Positions 26,601 to 35,201 of a DNA stretch of 64,000 bases are shown here, one piece after another; positions within the stretch are counted from its first letter, which is position 1, and every line of letters begins with the position of its first letter. Position numbers and translations under genes: made by a program. A model generated the notes under the pieces. That model had not been told where the DNA came from and ran no database searches. It saw only the letters and a list, made by a program, of their open reading frames with translations. This DNA is from Pleomorphovibrio marinus. GTDB lineage: Bacteria > Bacteroidota > Bacteroidia > Cytophagales > Cyclobacteriaceae. The stretch lies in assembly GCF_003347495.1 (NCBI RefSeq), contig NZ_QCXY01000002.1, positions 124,001-188,000 on the forward strand, written 5' to 3'.

Positions 26601-26894
26601 AGTCAAATAAGTAAGCTGTTTTCTTTGCCAGTTTTTGCCAATTGGTTTTCTACTGAAGCAAAGATCCTGACAGAACAGGGTATAATGCTGCCGGATGGCA
26701 GCCAAAAGAGACCAGACAGGGTGGTAATTTATAGAGATCATGCAGAGGTAGTGGATTTTAAAACAGGCCTGGAGCACCGCTCCCACCAAGGGCAGGTAAA
26801 AGATTACATGCAACTGGTCAAAACCTTACTAAAACTTCCCACTGAAGGATTTATATGTTACCTGGATACCATCACCATAAAAGAAGTAACTTGA
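23679..26894 (+). CDS. UvrD/Rep-type helicase-nuclease, AddA/RecB-like
   Basis: Superfamily 1A DNA helicase of the AddA/RecB group, 1071 aa. The Walker A is SSAGSGKTYTLT at residues 13-24. Walker B and following motifs are in HFLIDEFQDTSGFQW and LLVGDVKQSIYRWRGG. Motif V/VI are in ILTIHKSKGLQFKVVLMP and NMAYVAFTRAEEVF. The C-terminus has a RecB-like PD-(D/E)XK nuclease: GQLVHSILE and RPDRVVIYRDHAEVVDFKTG. It precedes the AddB-like gene by 1 bp; together they should resect double-strand ends for RecA-dependent repair and degrade foreign linear DNA. Confidence 0.9.
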   Translation: MQPTLTPFIIYKSSAGSGKTYTLTMEYLKLALRQPGAFRQILAVTFTNKATTEMKERILKELTRLTREVNPQEKMDAEILSFLQVDAVQLKALAKSTLTSLLHDYGSFSISTIDSFFQRVIRAFAREIDLQARFDVEMDQEGVLSRLVDRLLVRVMEDEHLHRWLVSYAIDRIREGKTWDIKSAIGNLGRELFQESFKTHKLEIREFLKERENLDGLKQYLQRQKSNIAQQAGEIKTKSNAIRERHGLDWTDFKGGTRTFSKYFDLLGDPREPLPKLTAAQLTPKDEVVDWVTKSSKKKEQVEEAFREGLGELWGQLLSLYPPYKTIEAIRKNFYVYGVFRQLLEALEELKEDENIMLISDANDFLKSITANNDAPFIYEKVGNRFKHFLIDEFQDTSGFQWASFRPLLVNALAQGNVNLLVGDVKQSIYRWRGGELRLLLETVESELGHFGIDVKPLDTNFRSLPKVVNFNNTLFSLLPKQLSAVLQDSHGVSNTDILESAYKEVTQKIYAKKEALDFHGKVKLEFLDAGDEEQSMSELILDRIPEMVIQLQEMGYRPRDIAFLVRKNQEGQQVADTLLSYGLSNPNSPHSFDVLSEEALLIRKAEKVKCLVAAMKYLKDGNPSHQQSLWLHYAQVMGKEITHRVFDKENYPDFISQRIAEFENKKLHWLKLPLVEMVNELADWFSFHDQGKEKAYLAAFKEAVMDFSSKFRADLTGFLKWWEEKQDKLTVRIPEGHDAIRILTIHKSKGLQFKVVLMPFLDWKIVDHSKGTVVWTPFTLEEEQLSSVVPINMGPDLMDSLFEPVYQEELIMAYLDTINMAYVAFTRAEEVFWGLSPWKDTSKHSMGNLGINILKVLETESLNGEEMSLSEFLDEEKKVFEYGEWPAIKNREMGVLLPPRLRWSQQSWQKKLKVKTSSLSFDDQVEGRVEKLWFGQLVHSILERARNEHEVKVKLEELYFEGVFQEPEKNRIESQISKLFSLPVFANWFSTEAKILTEQGIMLPDGSQKRPDRVVIYRDHAEVVDFKTGLEHRSHQGQVKDYMQLVKTLLKLPTEGFICYLDTITIKEVT

Positions 26895-26895
26895 T

Positions 26896-29775
26896 ATGGA
26901 TCGTTTTTTAAGACAAACGGCCGCATCCCTTTTGGCAACTCATAAGGGTGGGCTCCAAGAGCTTACTGTGGTTTTACCCAATAGAAGGGCAGGTGTTTTT
27001 TTTGTAAAGGAACTATCAAGTTTGGTTAACGAACCTACTTGGATGCCCAGGGTGATCACTATTGAGGACTTGTTTTATGACCTGGGAAGCCAAGTTCCAG
27101 CCGATAAGCTGACTTTGATTTTTGAATTGCATCAAGTATATGTGCAGCTCATAAAGGATCCTGAACCATTGGATCGGTTTTATTTCTGGGGGGAACTGAT
27201 GCTCAAGGACTTTAACGACATTGACCAGTTTAGGGTAGATGCAAGTAAACTTTACAGCAGACTTGCCGAAATAAAGGCTTTTGAAAAGGATTGGAGTTTT
27301 TTGACTCCCGAACAGGTGACTTTAATTCAGACTTTTTGGAGCTCTTTCTCCCAGAGAGAAACGGAGCATCAGGAGCGTTTTTTGAGGTTTTGGGATAAGC
27401 TTAGCTTGGTATATGAGCGTTTTAAGGCCAGGCTTGTTTCCATAGGGATGGCCTATTCCGGCATGATATATAGAAAGGTGGTCGATGATCTTGATGGCTT
27501 GAAATGGGATGGGGGTAAAATAGCTTTTGTGGGTTTTAATGCCTTTACAGTTTGCGAGGAAGCATTGGTCAAGTTTTTTATTAGGGAACATCATGCTTTG
27601 CTCTTTTGGGATATAGATAGCTACTATGTGGAGGATGTCCAGCAAGAGGCTGGTTTTTTTATTCGGGATTACATGAAGGATAAGGTGCTTGGTCCTACTT
27701 TTCAACACCCAATTCCTGAAAGGATTGGTACAAAAAGGACCAAAATAAAAACCTATACCACTCCCTTGAGGATAAATCAAGCAAATATTGTAGGCAAGAT
27801 TTTGGAAGGGAACAAGGAAACGGAGGCTTTAGAGGACACTGTAGTGATTTTGCCCAATGAAAACCTGCTATTTCCGTTGTTGGGTCACTTGCCTGATCAG
27901 GTATCTGCGGTAAATGTCACTATGGGTTACCCAATTAAGAATACACCGGTGTATACTTTTCTGGAGGCCGTTTTGGAATTGCAAAGGTTCAGGAAAGCAG
28001 AAGACAAAAATGTGGTTTATTACCATAAGGCAGTTATTGATGTTTTGGGATCCGTATATATGCAGGCTAATCAAAAGCGGCATTGTGAGGAAGCCCTGTC
28101 TTATATTACCTCTACTAATGTAATTTACGTCAGCGAAACCTACCTTACAAAGTTTGGGGGGTTGTTTGCACTTGTTTTTGAAAACATCACAGGTGTGGCG
28201 GGCTTACTAGAGAGGATGGGAAAAATCATGAATGCACTATACGAACAGGCTTCAGAAAACATCCTGGAATCCACCTATCTTGGCCAGTGCTACAAGCAAT
28301 TAAACAGGTTCCGGGAATTGTTGTTGCCACAACAAGGGAAGGAAGCTCTGCCTCTAGACTTTGTCATTCGGCTTTTTAAGCAAATATATAGGGAGCTTAA
28401 GTTGCCATTTGAGGGGGAGCCACTTTTGGGATTACAAATTATGGGTGTGCTGGAGTCCAGAAACTTGGATTTCAGGCGAGTAATTATTTGCGATATGAAC
28501 GAGGGCAGCTTCCCCCCTTCCAACAGCCTAAACTCCCTGGTGCCCTATAACCTCAGGAAGGCTTTTGGCTTGCCAGTTCAAGAGCAAAATGACGCTATTT
28601 ATGCCTATACCTTTTACAGGCTACTACATCAATCCGAAGAGGTCCACCTTATTTATACCACAGCCGGGGAGCAGGGCAGGGTAGGGGAGAAAAGTAGGTA
28701 TATCATCCAAGTAAAGGAAGAAATGGGCATTTCGGAGGAGGAAAAGGCAGAGGAAGTGGTATTCATTCCCGTAGATCTCGGAGAAACCAAGGCTATCCGT
28801 ATAGCCAAGGATGGGGCGATCTTACAAGTCCTTGACCAATATTTGGGAGATGGCTCAAAGCAAAGTGACAGAGCGCTATCTCCTTCGGCCATCAACACCT
28901 ACCTGGATTGCCGACTTAGGTTTTACTATAAATACATTGCTAAGGTGGAGGAGGAAAAAACGGTAAGCGAGGATGTGGATCCCGCTGTTTTTGGAAATCT
29001 AGCCCATGCTGCTTTAGAATTTCTGTATGTAGGGTTTATGGAGAGAAAGAAAAGGAGGGTGGTTCATGCTGAGGATTTTTCAGGATTGAAGGATTATGTC
29101 TATCCTGCCATTGAAATGGCCATACGGCAGTATTATTTTATGGAGGAAGACAAGGAGTTAAAACTGGGTGGGCATTTGGCCATTGCCAGGGATGTCTTGC
29201 AGAAATATTTGCTTCAGATACTGGAAATAGACCGACAAACAGCTCCTTTTGAAATAGTTTCCCTTGAAAAATCGAAACGCTACAACGCAAACTTCGAGAT
29301 TTTTCCATCTGGAAATGCCAAATCCGTATTGCTGGGTGGGATAATTGACCGGGTAGATTTGCACAGGGGCTCCATCAGGTTGATTGATTATAAATCCGGG
29401 GGAGACAAAAAGGTCTTTCCCGGGGTTAGGCAGTTGTTTGACAGGGATATAAAAAACAGAAACAAGGCAGCCATGCAAACCCTATTTTATGGGTTGCTTT
29501 ATCAATACAGCCACCCGGAAAACGAGCTTCCCTTGAAACCTGCCATTTTCAACCTGAAGGAGCTATTTAACCCGAATTTCAGTCCTTATTTGGAAAAGAA
29601 GGAATCCAGGAAGGATGGAGTCCTGGTGGAAGATTATTCCGATTATAGCCTTGAGGTGGAAGAGGTACTTCGTGAGGTATTGGAAGAGCTTTTCGACACA
29701 AAGGTGCCCTTTGATCAGACTGACGATTTGGAGCGGTGCAAGTGGTGCGCGTATAAGGAGCTGTGCGGGAGGTAA
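26896..29775 (+). CDS. AddB-like PD-(D/E)XK nuclease subunit
   Basis: Partner of the AddA-like helicase. It carries a degenerate helicase-like N-terminal half and a C-terminal PD-(D/E)XK nuclease with GGIIDRVDLHRGSIRLIDYKSGG. Four cysteines fit the iron-sulfur staple of AddB: C672 (YLDCRLRFYYKY) and the cluster C948, C951, C957 at the very end (CKWCAYKELC). The pattern one far upstream plus three at the C-terminus is characteristic. The gene starts 1 bp after the addA-like stop, so subunits are translated together. Length of 959 aa is typical. Confidence 0.88.
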   Translation: MDRFLRQTAASLLATHKGGLQELTVVLPNRRAGVFFVKELSSLVNEPTWMPRVITIEDLFYDLGSQVPADKLTLIFELHQVYVQLIKDPEPLDRFYFWGELMLKDFNDIDQFRVDASKLYSRLAEIKAFEKDWSFLTPEQVTLIQTFWSSFSQRETEHQERFLRFWDKLSLVYERFKARLVSIGMAYSGMIYRKVVDDLDGLKWDGGKIAFVGFNAFTVCEEALVKFFIREHHALLFWDIDSYYVEDVQQEAGFFIRDYMKDKVLGPTFQHPIPERIGTKRTKIKTYTTPLRINQANIVGKILEGNKETEALEDTVVILPNENLLFPLLGHLPDQVSAVNVTMGYPIKNTPVYTFLEAVLELQRFRKAEDKNVVYYHKAVIDVLGSVYMQANQKRHCEEALSYITSTNVIYVSETYLTKFGGLFALVFENITGVAGLLERMGKIMNALYEQASENILESTYLGQCYKQLNRFRELLLPQQGKEALPLDFVIRLFKQIYRELKLPFEGEPLLGLQIMGVLESRNLDFRRVIICDMNEGSFPPSNSLNSLVPYNLRKAFGLPVQEQNDAIYAYTFYRLLHQSEEVHLIYTTAGEQGRVGEKSRYIIQVKEEMGISEEEKAEEVVFIPVDLGETKAIRIAKDGAILQVLDQYLGDGSKQSDRALSPSAINTYLDCRLRFYYKYIAKVEEEKTVSEDVDPAVFGNLAHAALEFLYVGFMERKKRRVVHAEDFSGLKDYVYPAIEMAIRQYYFMEEDKELKLGGHLAIARDVLQKYLLQILEIDRQTAPFEIVSLEKSKRYNANFEIFPSGNAKSVLLGGIIDRVDLHRGSIRLIDYKSGGDKKVFPGVRQLFDRDIKNRNKAAMQTLFYGLLYQYSHPENELPLKPAIFNLKELFNPNFSPYLEKKESRKDGVLVEDYSDYSLEVEEVLREVLEELFDTKVPFDQTDDLERCKWCAYKELCGR

Positions 29776-29789
29776 GGATAAATGAGAGG

Positions 29790-30052
29790 AAGGGAGCCAT
29801 ATTGAGACAGAGTTTTGGGTTTGCAGTAAAGGTCTTGGGCCTTCATAAATATTTATTGGCTGAAAAAAAGGAGTTTGTATTGAGCAAGCAGCTTTTACGG
29901 TCAGGAACGGCTGTGGGGCTTTGGTTCGGGAAGCTAAGAATGCTGAAAGTAAGGCAGATTTTATTCATAAATTGGGTATTGCTCAGAAAGAAGGTATCGA
30001 ATTGAAAAAAGGTAGAAAAAGGAGAATTAAGCGAGACCTCAGAAGTAGGTGA
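29790..30052 (+). pseudogene. Broken four-helix-bundle (23S rRNA intervening-sequence-type) protein gene
   Basis: The first frame encodes LRQSFGFAVKVLGLHKYL and EFVLSKQLLRSGTAVG, the typical first half of the four-helix-bundle family once found in 23S rRNA intervening sequences. At a G4 run (29915-29918) the frame is lost. If one G is added, translation continues perfectly as ALVREAKNAESKADFIHKLGIAQKE in the next frame, after which similarity ends and a stop falls at 30050. So a single-base deletion plus loss of the C-terminal helix have inactivated it. Confidence 0.75.
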
Positions 30053-30120
30053 AATTTCGACTGAAATGGTTGGAAGAGCAGTTTGGGGAATTTTGATTAT
30101 ATTCGTATATACTACTGATT

Positions 30121-30948
30121 ATGAGCTCTATGTTGAAGTACCACACCTATTTACCCTCAAAAAAACTGGAAGGACTAGTCCGTTTTTTCTGGGTTTTTGA
30201 GGGTGATCAACTTGATGAGACTTATACCTACCGTTCCATGGCTGATTATTGCTCCGAACTTATTTTTCACTATAAAGGTCGCTTTGATGAGCTTACGGAA
30301 TGCGGAAATAGAAGCGAATCCTTCCTGTCAGGGATTCATGCGCAGACCGACCGGTATCGGCGGTTCGTAACCGAAGGATCATTCGGTATATTCGGCGTCT
30401 ATCTGTATCCTTTTGCAGTCCGGCATTTGCTGAAAATTTCTCCTGTCGAACTCACCAATGTGATGCCTGACCTATTTTCAGTTCTCGGTAATGCAGGATC
30501 GGAGTTGGAAGAGCGTGTTTTTTTAGCCTCGGATACAAACTCCCGCATTCAAATTGTGACTGCTTTCCTTGAAAAGCAGCTTAAACTAGGTGAAGTGTAT
30601 GACCATCCCGCCATCTCGGCCATCAGGCATGTGGTCGACTCCGGCAAGTACTATACTATTCGTGAACTTGCCAATCATTATAACCTATCGGAACGGCAAT
30701 TTGAGCGTAAATTCAAAGAGTTTTCGGGCTTTCCTCCAAAAAAATACCTGAGGTTGGTTCGCTTCGGTGAAACCTGCAATCGGTATGAGCAAGCCATGCA
30801 GGTAACGCTGACCGAAATTGCCCTATCCTGTGGCTACTACGATCAATCCCACTTCATCAAAGATTTCAAAAGTTTTTCGGGGTACCATCCCTCGGAATTC
30901 TTTTCCGGAAATGCGGAAGGGATTGAATGGAGGGAAACAGTACAGTGA
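30121..30948 (+). CDS. AraC-family transcriptional regulator
   Basis: 275-residue regulator. The N-terminal part (YLPSKKLEGLVRFFWVFEGD and the GIFGVYLYPFAVRHLL segment) is the sensor type seen in many Bacteroidetes AraC proteins. The C-terminal double helix-turn-helix spans about 175-265: YTIRELANHYNLSERQFERKFKEFSGFPPKKY and VTLTEIALSCGYYDQSHFIKDFKSFSGYHPSEF. It lies 169 bp before the VOC gene on the same strand, so it probably controls that gene or an effector related to it. No ligand can be deduced. Confidence 0.9.
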   Translation: MSSMLKYHTYLPSKKLEGLVRFFWVFEGDQLDETYTYRSMADYCSELIFHYKGRFDELTECGNRSESFLSGIHAQTDRYRRFVTEGSFGIFGVYLYPFAVRHLLKISPVELTNVMPDLFSVLGNAGSELEERVFLASDTNSRIQIVTAFLEKQLKLGEVYDHPAISAIRHVVDSGKYYTIRELANHYNLSERQFERKFKEFSGFPPKKYLRLVRFGETCNRYEQAMQVTLTEIALSCGYYDQSHFIKDFKSFSGYHPSEFFSGNAEGIEWRETVQ

Positions 30949-31071
30949 TTTAACACCTTTTCATTTCATATCTAAGTACCATCCCTTATAGTAGCATTAA
31001 GCGGAATATCAGACCGTAAAAGTCACTATGAATACGTCGGATTTTTACAATTCACAAGATTTTGCACCTGC

Positions 31072-31079
31072 TATATTTG
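31072..31079 (+). promoter_or_regulatory. Bacteroidetes-type -7 element for the VOC gene
   Basis: TATATTTG matches the TAnnTTTG -7 consensus of Bacteroidetes sigma factors exactly. It is 38 bp upstream of the VOC start codon, leaving a short leader. A clear -33 TTTG at the ideal spacing is not obvious, so the call is tentative. Confidence 0.35.
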
Positions 31080-31117
31080 CTATTGTCTTGAAATGGAAAC
31101 CTTAAAATACAAACACA

Positions 31118-31492
31118 ATGAAAAATCCTGACTATTACCGAACCGTAATGCCCTACCTGATCCTAAAGGACGTGACGGCCTTTTTGAAGTTCACGAAGGA
31201 AGTTTTTGATGCAGCCGAAAAACAAAAACACACTGACGACGGCGGCCGAATAAGGCACGTTGAAATTATGATCGGTGACAGCACCATTATGGCTGGCGAA
31301 AGTAACGAAAATTGGGAACCGCAACCGGCAGGGCTCTATGTAAACGTGGATTCAGCGGATGAAACCTTTCAAAAAGCACTGGATGCAGGTGCCACTGTCG
31401 TAATGGAGCTTTCCAACCAGGATTACGGACGAACAGGGGGGGTAAGGGACCTCAATGGCAATACATGGTGGGTTACTTCAGTAGAGGGTTAA
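31118..31492 (+). CDS. VOC-superfamily (glyoxalase/PhnB-like) protein
   Basis: 124-residue vicinal-oxygen-chelate fold protein. The opening RTVMPYLILKDVTAFLKFTKEVF and the GGRIRHVEIMIGDSTIMAGES strand pair are those of PhnB/glyoxalase-like members. The end GRTGGVRDLNGNTWWVTS is the conserved closing motif. A single VOC module pair makes up the whole protein, so it probably works as a dimer. It follows the AraC-type gene and should be its target. Members range from glyoxalases to antibiotic-binding proteins; the substrate is unknown. Confidence 0.85.
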   Translation: MKNPDYYRTVMPYLILKDVTAFLKFTKEVFDAAEKQKHTDDGGRIRHVEIMIGDSTIMAGESNENWEPQPAGLYVNVDSADETFQKALDAGATVVMELSNQDYGRTGGVRDLNGNTWWVTSVEG

Positions 31493-31629
31493 AACATATC
31501 CGATGGAAGAAAAACGATTAAGGCAAATTAACCGCCAAAATGATCATGATATGGAATTTTTGGACAATTCTAACCCCATGGGAAAGCGTTGCTGTCCAAT
31601 TAACGATAGCTAAAATGGCCATACTATTT

Positions 31630-31893
31630 CGACTGTCAAAGAGGAAATAAGCTAACACAATAAGAGGCAAAGGAGCTTTAAAATCAGGAAACAGGTGGAA
31701 TTCAAAAGGAACGGGAATTATTTATATTTCCAAAATCAGGACCTTGTCCCAGTTACAATGCATTTAACTTTGGCGACTTTGCCCAGCTTGAAATTAAAAT
31801 TCCAGAGGACATTAAAATCAGAGAAATTAAAACAGTAGATCTTCCTAAAAAATGGAACAGTCATCCCGCAAACCCAAGGCCGTTCCCGCAAAA
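31630..31893 (+). pseudogene. RES-domain toxin gene relic
   Basis: Three reading pieces line up to a RES-family (NAD-degrading toxin) domain. In frame from 31630, RLSKRK, a stop TAA at 31648, then ANTIRGKGALKSGNRWNSKGTGIIYIS correspond to the family's N-terminal R...GGRWNSKGT..Y motif. After 31757 the next frame continues as AFNFGDFAQLEIKIPEDIKI and IREIKTVDLPKKWNSHP, the middle of the RES fold. An in-frame stop plus a frame change show it is dead. No Xre-type antitoxin could be recognised upstream; sequence from 31493 to 31630 is degenerate. Confidence 0.7.
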
Positions 31894-32470
31894 GACAGGA
31901 GCGGCTCTTTGTCTTTTGGGAAAAGGACATCAATTTAGAAAAGAGAGAAATATGGATATCAGGGTTCGGATTTGACTGTGATTACTTACTAAGATTGGCC
32001 GGGCAGTGTGAATGGAGTTTTTGTGTTGCCAATAGGAAATACCACATTAATGATTATTCTAAAGGAATCATCTTTGATTTAGGGAGTCATGCAATAATTG
32101 GTCAAGCCAATAATATAATAGGCACTTTCCGTATTTGTCGAATTTTGTATCTACCCAACGAAAAAAATCTAGAGAAAATTTGCAAAATTCATTCCGGAGC
32201 ATTAATTTTAAATATTAGAGTAATCGAGTGGAGTTTTTTGAGAGTTTTTGGATATTGCCCTATTAAGAATGTCATTTAGGGTAAATACAATTTTCTATTT
32301 TGTATTTCAACCATTCTATTAGAGTTTAACAATTTCAGGTTCCTCTTCATGTGTTAATAGGTGGTTTTGTGAATTATATAGTTATTTATTAAAAAATTCA
32401 TAACAACAGGTTGGGTTTTATAAATTCAGCTCTGGCAAGAGTGGTTTGTTTAAAATTTAATTAAAGGTAT
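31894..32470. other. Degenerate AT-rich stretch, no firm gene
   Basis: An open frame runs through about 31995-32279 (94 codons from a TTG) but has no recognisable family, no good start and no neighbour coupling. It may be the remains of a further gene behind the RES relic. The 32280-32470 part is very AT-rich and should hold the promoter of the following cassette. Confidence 0.35.
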
Positions 32471-32986
32471 ATGTATGATGGTGATAAAATTGTTGAAAAA
32501 TTTATAAATGATATGTATGGCCTCAAACAGACCTACCATGAGGAGCTTGATCATATTGTTGAAAATAATAGGTGGTTGACCACTCTTGTTTTAGCTGAGA
32601 TTTGGGGTATAGCGGCCTATAGGAACTTTTTAGGGGAAGCATCTTTGTCAATATTTGCTGCTATAATAATTGTTATTTTATCTCTTACTATTTCCTGTTT
32701 TATGATATCAATACTATCATCAAGATATGCGAGAAGTAAGGTATCAACCATTATTACTGATAATGTTTTCAATCTAAAAAAACACTTTGATGACTCAAAA
32801 ATTTCTTTAGATAAAGCGTTATCTGATGCTACTTCTGTTCGGTTAGCAACCTTTGAACAAGTCTCAAAAGAACCAAAAAGTTCAAGAGTGTGGGAAGGAA
32901 TCGGTATTGGCCTATTTATAATCGGATCTTTACTTGCTATTTTTAATGTATTTATTTTGGAATTGATGAAATTATTTAATTTATAG
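32471..32986 (+). CDS. Small integral membrane protein, unknown family
   Basis: 171 residues. A charged N-terminus (VEKFINDMYGLKQTYHEELDHIVE) is followed by two adjacent hydrophobic segments near 38-55 and 62-86 (FAAIIIVILSLTISCFMISIL). Then comes a ~55-residue polar loop and a last membrane helix near 142-166 (GIGIGLFIIGSLLAIFNVFIL). No family recognised. It starts a low-GC, same-strand trio with a broken lipoprotein gene and a trypsin-like protease gene. The layout is like effector membrane proteins of defence cassettes, but this is inference only. Confidence 0.6.
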   Translation: MYDGDKIVEKFINDMYGLKQTYHEELDHIVENNRWLTTLVLAEIWGIAAYRNFLGEASLSIFAAIIIVILSLTISCFMISILSSRYARSKVSTIITDNVFNLKKHFDDSKISLDKALSDATSVRLATFEQVSKEPKSSRVWEGIGIGLFIIGSLLAIFNVFILELMKLFNL

Positions 32987-33042
32987 AATAAAATTGTAGT
33001 AAAATCAACTGTGGTAGTTTCAGGTTTAAAATCTTTGGTAAA

Positions 33043-33888
33043 ATGAAAAATTTAACAATTATTCTTGCTACGGTTTTATTATCCAACGCCATCGGTTGTG
33101 CAAAAATTAAAATTATCAATGATGAAGGTACAGAAAAAGGATTAAAATTTTACTACCCTAAGCCATATTTATTGGTGGAATATAACCCTGCTAAGGATGT
33201 TGCTGTTAAAACCAGCATCATTTATTTGCCAGACAGGAATGATTATTACTATGCCAAATCTCGATCAGGACTGGGCAAAGCTGAATTAAAAGTTGACTTT
33301 CAAAATGGATATATGACTTCCTTTGGAAATACTTCAGATTCAAAAGTTTCCGAAACCATTAAATCTGTAGCAGATTTGGCAGGCTCTTAGGGACCCTCCT
33401 ATAAGTCTATTCTTGAAGCTGGACAAATTAAACTAGAAAGTTCAAAATCTGATATTCGAGGTGATTTATCGCGGAAATTAAGTGGATTAATGCATAATAT
33501 TGAAGAATTTGAAGAGTCTATTAATGGAGCAATTGATTCAACAAAGGTTATAAATGAAAGTAAAATTCTTAAGGAAAGAGTTCAAGGAATTTCTCAAGGA
33601 ATATATAGCTTTGGGTCTTTAGACGATGAGCCCAATATAAATAAAATTGTAGATTATTTAAATTCTCAAAAAGTTGAATTGAAAGAATTAAAAAAAAACA
33701 GATCCTAATATAAATGATAATTGGAACAAATATAATAAATTCATTAATGAAATAATCAACCTAATTTCTCAAGCAATTAAAAAGTTTGAAAATATTGATA
33801 ATATTCTAGAAAATAAAATAGTGTTTAAATTATATGAAGTTAAACAAGTTAGTGGAGTTACTACACTAAATGAGATTTTAATTGAATG
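33043..33888 (+). pseudogene. Interrupted lipoprotein gene (in-frame TAG and A9 frameshift)
   Basis: Begins MKNLTIILATVLLSNAIGCAK, an SPII signal. An in-frame TAG at 33388-33390 stops it after 115 residues. The same frame then runs on uninterrupted (GPSYKSILEAGQIKLESSKS..., with no start codon until 33490) to an A9 run at 33690-33698. There a one-base shift carries coding on as TDPNINDNWNKYNKFINEII to a TGA that overlaps the next gene's ATG as ATGA. The undamaged product would be a ~280-residue lipoprotein with a helical, coiled-coil-like C-terminal half. The 115-aa first part could still be made. Family unknown. Confidence 0.65.
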
Positions 33889-34509
33889 AATTTTAGAAAA
33901 ATTTATGCTGCTGGTGAAGGTACTCTTACCGGATATGTTAGGAGAAACGGTAAATTTTTTGGTTTAACAACATTCCATATCACATTTGGTGAGGTTTATT
34001 ACGGATATGGTTCTAAAATTCGATTTGATATTTTTAATACCATAACTAAAATCTGGCATTTGTTTGGTTTTTTAAATGAGGATTTACCTGTTAATACAGA
34101 TAATAATAGGCGCATGGATTATTCTTTCATTGAGGTTGAAGCAAAATTTTTTGAGAGAATTAGTAATTGTCTATATGATTGCCATTTTCTAGATAGTATT
34201 AATTTGGGCCGTACTGGAAAATTAATCGGGTTATTTGTTAAAGGATTTAGTACCGTTCATAATATGAAAATTCGGGGAATGGTTGATGCGTATAACCTTT
34301 ATGAAGATGGTAAGCATTATGATGTGAGAATTATACTTCATGATGGGAGGACTGATGAGGGGGATTCTGGTATGTTATGGTCAGATCTTTCCAATAATGG
34401 ATTGTGTATGCATATTGCGGGAAAGGATTCCAATGGAATTAAATATTCTTATGGGATTTTTTTGGACCAAATTATTAATAAAGATAATTTTTTGATTTCT
34501 GATATTTAA
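33886..34509 (+). CDS. Trypsin-fold serine protease-like protein
   Basis: 207-residue protein with the three motifs of a chymotrypsin-like protease in the right order. The histidine is in GLTTFHITFG (matching the TAAHC position), the aspartate in RRMDYSFIEVE (matching DIAL), and the serine in DEGDSGMLWSD followed by GLCMHIAG (matching GDSGGP...GI). There is no signal peptide, so it should be cytoplasmic, unusual for this fold. Its ATG overlaps the stop of the broken lipoprotein gene, so they were translated as a unit. Overall sequence is divergent. Protease domains of this kind occur as effectors in conflict systems; that role is inferred from the island setting. Confidence 0.6.
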   Translation: MNFRKIYAAGEGTLTGYVRRNGKFFGLTTFHITFGEVYYGYGSKIRFDIFNTITKIWHLFGFLNEDLPVNTDNNRRMDYSFIEVEAKFFERISNCLYDCHFLDSINLGRTGKLIGLFVKGFSTVHNMKIRGMVDAYNLYEDGKHYDVRIILHDGRTDEGDSGMLWSDLSNNGLCMHIAGKDSNGIKYSYGIFLDQIINKDNFLISDI

Positions 34510-35201
34510 ATTAAAACATTGTAAAATCAGGGAAATATGAAAATTTTATTTACTACACAAAATTTAATTTGTCTTTGAATATCTAAATTTAAGATGTATT
34601 AACTAATTAAATCATTGCTGTAAAATTGACATTTAGGAGGGGAGATTGACAATTAGTCTGGAAATCTTATTGGTTTCCGCATTCAATACTATATTGGATT
34701 ATGAAAAGACCAGGGTAAGGAGGAAAGTACTTGCACCTTTGAAACATGTCTTTCACCTTAGCGACATCACTTCCAAGAACCCACTTATCGGTAACACCAT
34801 TCAGGACAGACCCTTTATAGGTAAACGGGATTGTTTCGGTCATCAGAACTAAATTACAAGATTTTTTTTTTAGTGCAAAATCATCAAAAGTGACTGATTA
34901 TTATGATTAGGTCTTAGGAGATCGAATTTAGGGGTTCTCAATTATTTGTTTAAATTTGATACGAGAGCTTAATAATTTTACATTTTAATAAGGATTTCCT
35001 TGTTTATTTTAAGGTTATCACTTCTTTTGTTCTTTTAAAAATTGTTTGGTTCGGGATTTTCTAGGGTTTAAAAATTAAAGCAATAGGAAGGACCTTCAAC
35101 GGCCTTTGCTTACGCACAGCGCCAAAATTAATAGGGTTTAATTTTCACCAGTGCTCGGATGAAACAGGGTCCTAAAATTGACTAAAGATTAAAAACAATA
35201 A
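34510..35201. other. 692-bp AT-rich spacer before the restriction locus
   Basis: No recognised gene. A 58-codon minus-strand frame (34667-34843, MTETIPFTYKGSVLNG...) and a 68-codon plus-strand frame overlap each other; neither resembles a known family. The interval from 34850 to 35190 has runs of A/T and should include the promoter of hsdM. No clean terminator for the protease gene was seen. Confidence 0.4.

Noticed and set aside
31995-32279. 94-codon frame from a TTG behind the RES relic
   Set aside because: The frame is open but the start is poor and no known domain appears; kept only as part of a degenerate stretch.
34667-34843. 58-codon minus-strand frame before hsdM (MTETIPFTYKGSVLNG...)
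   Set aside because: Reads somewhat protein-like, but no family or start signal was recognised and an equally long plus-strand frame overlaps it.
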